Source: Spirochaeta sp. (lineage in GTDB: Bacteria; Spirochaetota; Spirochaetia; Spirochaetales_E; Spirochaetaceae_B). Taken from it: DNA of 7,749 nucleotides. A model generated the notes under the pieces. The model did no database searches, was not told the DNA's origin, and saw only the letters and a program-made list of their open reading frames with translations. The stretch is taken from positions 1 through 7,749 of the forward strand of contig JAUUYD010000097.1 in assembly GCA_030590585.1 (NCBI GenBank), given 5' to 3'. Shown piece after piece: positions 5,769-7,749 of the stretch. Position 1 is the first letter of the stretch; the number at the start of each line of letters is the position of its first letter. The translations under genes and the position numbers were made by a program.

Positions 5769-6799
5769 CAACCATCTCCGGCTCCGTATTCGCTGCCGGA
5801 TCCTTCACCGTACTCAACGATTTCGATATCGATAATGAGATTAATTGTCACCTTACCGCCGGGTCTGATAGTGAAACTCCGGTTGACTTCAAGGTTCCCG
5901 AGGCTGTAGGTGATGATATGATTTCCAGGTTTTGTTTCCAGGATAATGACAGAATTGTCGGTATTAACAGCTTCACCATCCAGAAGTATGAACGCGCCAT
6001 CGGGAATGTTGACAGTCAATTCAGGAGGCCTGTAATCCAGGGACAGATCCAATGACAGCTGTTGTCCCGGTTCAATGGCAATGACTTTTTCAACAGTGGG
6101 AGCATGGGTGCTGGTAACCCGGACTCTGTGTATACCTGCCGGCAGTGTGACTTTTTCCCCGGGAGTAATCTCATTACTGTCAACGGTTACAGTCACAATT
6201 TCTTCGGTGTCACCGGAAAGGTTTGTGATATCGACAGTCAGGGCTCCTTCATTTTTCCATAAAGGAACGGCACTAATTGATAGTTTTTCAAGAAATGCTG
6301 AATCAGGAATACCCTTCATTACCGGTAAAATTGTAACCATCAGTGGAAACTGCCGGGCTTCAACAGGAACGGGGAGGACATCAGTGAGAGCATCGCTGCC
6401 TATTCCATGATGATCGGAAAACGGGATTCTGATAAATGCAGAGTCTCTGGAAGGAAGCAGCCTCATATAGGCCCGGGTACCATTGTAACTTCTGTTGTTA
6501 TTCTCAGGGTAGGGGGTGATGTTATGGAAAATAAGAAGGGCAAAGCTGTTTTGGTATCTTTTCAGGGCTTCGGGAATCTGAAGCCTGATTTCAATACCTT
6601 CCTGGAAATCAGGGATGATTCCGGAATTGATGATGACAAGTTCCTCAGGGCTGAATACGACTTCGGGGCCGTCACTTTCAAGGGTGCCTGCAATTCTGCC
6701 CCTGATGTTTTCAGCTTGAGCCGACATGGTAAAGAGGACTGCCAAAAGCAGCATTAATACAGTCCTTGCGCTATTGGTAATGTTCTGTTTCAGGTTCAT
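5768..6799 (-). CDS. Exported PEGA-domain protein of unknown function
   Basis: A 343-residue protein with a clear signal peptide: a lysine near the N-terminus, a hydrophobic core (about 13-25) and a likely cleavage after AQA (27-29). No lipobox cysteine is visible, so it is probably periplasmic or surface-released. Residues 30-190 form a domain I do not recognise, rich in hydrophobic beta segments. Two PEGA-like units follow: about 201-255, with TPGEKVTLPAGIHRVRV, and about 260-325, with FILLDGEAV then KPGNHIITY and IRPGGKVTINL. PEGA domains are small surface beta-folds, common in spirochaetes and thought to bind other envelope structures. The tail (331-343) is almost all Gly, Ser, Glu and Asp. 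ATG 6799 is placed by the signal peptide; AAAGAGG (6813-6819) lies a rather long 13 bases upstream. It begins 20 bases after the M23 peptidase stop, so the two are likely co-transcribed and may act together in the envelope. Confidence 0.8.
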   Translation of the reverse strand: MNLKQNITNSARTVLMLLLAVLFTMSAQAENIRGRIAGTLESDGPEVVFSPEELVIINSGIIPDFQEGIEIRLQIPEALKRYQNSFALLIFHNITPYPENNNRSYNGTRAYMRLLPSRDSAFIRIPFSDHHGIGSDALTDVLPVPVEARQFPLMVTILPVMKGIPDSAFLEKLSISAVPLWKNEGALTVDITNLSGDTEEIVTVTVDSNEITPGEKVTLPAGIHRVRVTSTHAPTVEKVIAIEPGQQLSLDLSLDYRPPELTVNIPDGAFILLDGEAVNTDNSVIILETKPGNHIITYSLGNLEVNRSFTIRPGGKVTINLIIDIEIVEYGEGSGSEYGAGDG

Positions 6800-6819
6800 A
6801 ATTTTTAAGAAGCCTCTTT

Positions 6820-7713
6820 TTAAAAGGATGTCAGCCTGGCTGGATCAACGGGTTTACCATTCCTTCGAATCTCAAAATGAAGGTGTGGTCCTGTTGAAAC
6901 TCCGGAATTGCCCGACATGGCGATTCTATCACCAGCATTGACTGATTGTCCCTCATTTACCAGAATTTTATCCAGATGGGCGTAGACAGACTGATAACCA
7001 CCATCATGGTTAATAATAACGAAAAATCCGTAAATTTCCAGTACTCCTGTTTGTAAAACGGTTCCATCTCTTGCGGCCAGGACCGGAGTGCCCATTGAGG
7101 CTCTCAGATCTATACCGGGATGAAAGTTCAAACCGCCTGAAAATGGACTCAGCCTGTATCCGAATGGGGAAGTTAACTTTATATCTGATAAGGGGGACGT
7201 AAACAGGCTTCCCAGAAATTTTATTCGTTCATCAGATGAGAATTTTTCACCGGGAAAAAAACTGAAACTACGGATATTATCTTCTCTATCGAGTATTTTC
7301 ACACTGAGTTGATCGGAACTCCGCTCTGAATCAGTCAGATGCCTTTCCCAGTTACCCCTTGGAGTTATCGGAACAAATAAACCGGGAATATTGGGAATAA
7401 GAACATCCTTGCCGGCGGTTAATAACCCCGGTGCATCCCAGCCATTGAGAGTTGCCAGTGCATCATAAGGAAGATTGAAAGCTGCAGCGACGGAAAAAAT
7501 ATCTTCAGAGGGTCGTGGAATATAACGGAAGATTGTCAGTGAGGGTGACTCTCCATGCCCCGAATACCAACGTTCCACATCCTGCTGCTGCTGACTGTAG
7601 AGCGGATCTCTGGACTCGATGGTGTAGTGAATCAGGGGATAGTCGGCAAAAATTGGTGTAACCACTCCCAATAAAATGATTCCCAAACGAATGAGTGGAG
7701 TGAACTTGTTCAT
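6820..7713 (-). CDS. Exported LysM-like/M23 zinc metallopeptidase (peptidoglycan hydrolase)
   Basis: A 297-residue protein predicted to cut peptidoglycan peptide cross-links in the periplasm. A signal peptide (about 1-23, ending PIFA) is followed by a LysM-like segment at about 62-115 (FRYIPRPSEDIFSVAAAFN, then LNGWDAPGLLTAGKDVLIP), expected to bind glycan. The C-terminal M23 (LytM/NlpD-like) domain, about 178-292, opens with TSPFGYR. It carries the zinc ligands H198 and D202 (HPGID) and H279 (HLHF), with H246 (YAHLD) and H277 as catalytic histidines; all are present, so it should be active rather than a degenerate activator like EnvC or NlpD. The start ATG 7713 is set by the signal peptide; GAGGA (7728-7732) is 14 bases upstream, which is far. 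The ATG overlaps a TGA in another frame (ATGA), so translation may be coupled to a gene beyond the edge. The PEGA gene follows 20 bases downstream. Confidence 0.93.
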   Translation of the reverse strand: MNKFTPLIRLGIILLGVVTPIFADYPLIHYTIESRDPLYSQQQQDVERWYSGHGESPSLTIFRYIPRPSEDIFSVAAAFNLPYDALATLNGWDAPGLLTAGKDVLIPNIPGLFVPITPRGNWERHLTDSERSSDQLSVKILDREDNIRSFSFFPGEKFSSDERIKFLGSLFTSPLSDIKLTSPFGYRLSPFSGGLNFHPGIDLRASMGTPVLAARDGTVLQTGVLEIYGFFVIINHDGGYQSVYAHLDKILVNEGQSVNAGDRIAMSGNSGVSTGPHLHFEIRRNGKPVDPARLTSF

Positions 7714-7749
7714 TCTGACGGGATCGTTCCTCGGCTCTCGCCTCCGGTA
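7710..7749 (-). CDS. Possible 3' end of an upstream gene, overlapping the M23 start (ATGA)
   Basis: On the minus strand one frame is open from the window edge and ends at TGA 7710-7712, giving the last residues GGESRGTIPSE. The stop overlaps the M23 start codon as ATGA, a usual sign of translational coupling within an operon, and would explain the weak ribosome-binding site of the M23 gene. Only about 12 codons are visible and the other frames are open too, so this is a guess from layout. Confidence 0.25.
   Translation of the reverse strand, partial: TGGESRGTIPSE

Overview
The window looks like chromosomal core sequence from a free-living or host-associated member of the Spirochaetes, probably the Spirochaeta/Treponema side of the phylum. 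The main reasons are a P83/100-family protein, which as far as I know is a spirochaete family, and a fused aspartate carbamoyltransferase (PyrB joined to PyrI) of the kind known from Treponema and Thermotoga. Base composition is moderate and similar throughout. I see no insertion sequence, integrase, CRISPR array, tRNA or rRNA, and no sign of recent transfer.

Layout: two genes run left to right over 1-2934. The first is the 3' part of a P83/100 gene that is already open at base 1. The second, pyrBI, starts 9 bases after it ends. A 54-base convergent gap follows. From 2989 to the right edge everything is on the minus strand. Read in the direction of transcription it is: a LysM/M23 envelope peptidase (6820-7713), a secreted PEGA-domain protein 20 bases downstream (5768-6799), a 226-base intergenic region (5542-5767), and a bifunctional class A penicillin-binding protein (2989-5541). 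The minus-strand genes form a cell-envelope group: peptidoglycan hydrolase, exported beta-rich protein and peptidoglycan synthase. The M23 gene may itself be coupled to a gene lying beyond the right edge.

The least ordinary part is the intergenic region 5542-5767. On the minus strand it holds a promoter-like pair (5692-5720), then a strong imperfect hairpin of about 16 bp, a short second hairpin, and a very stable GGCCGGCC stem followed by a U-rich tract. This reads as a compact RNA of about 97 nt, either a stand-alone small RNA, a processed 3' UTR of the PEGA mRNA, or an attenuating leader of the PBP gene. Its first loop and its terminator loop carry the same 9-base C-rich word, CCCTCCCAG, which could pair with G-rich ribosome-binding sites. 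I match it to no RNA family I know. A separate TTGACA promoter-like site lies between this terminator and the PBP start, so the PBP may be transcribed on its own from an almost leaderless start.
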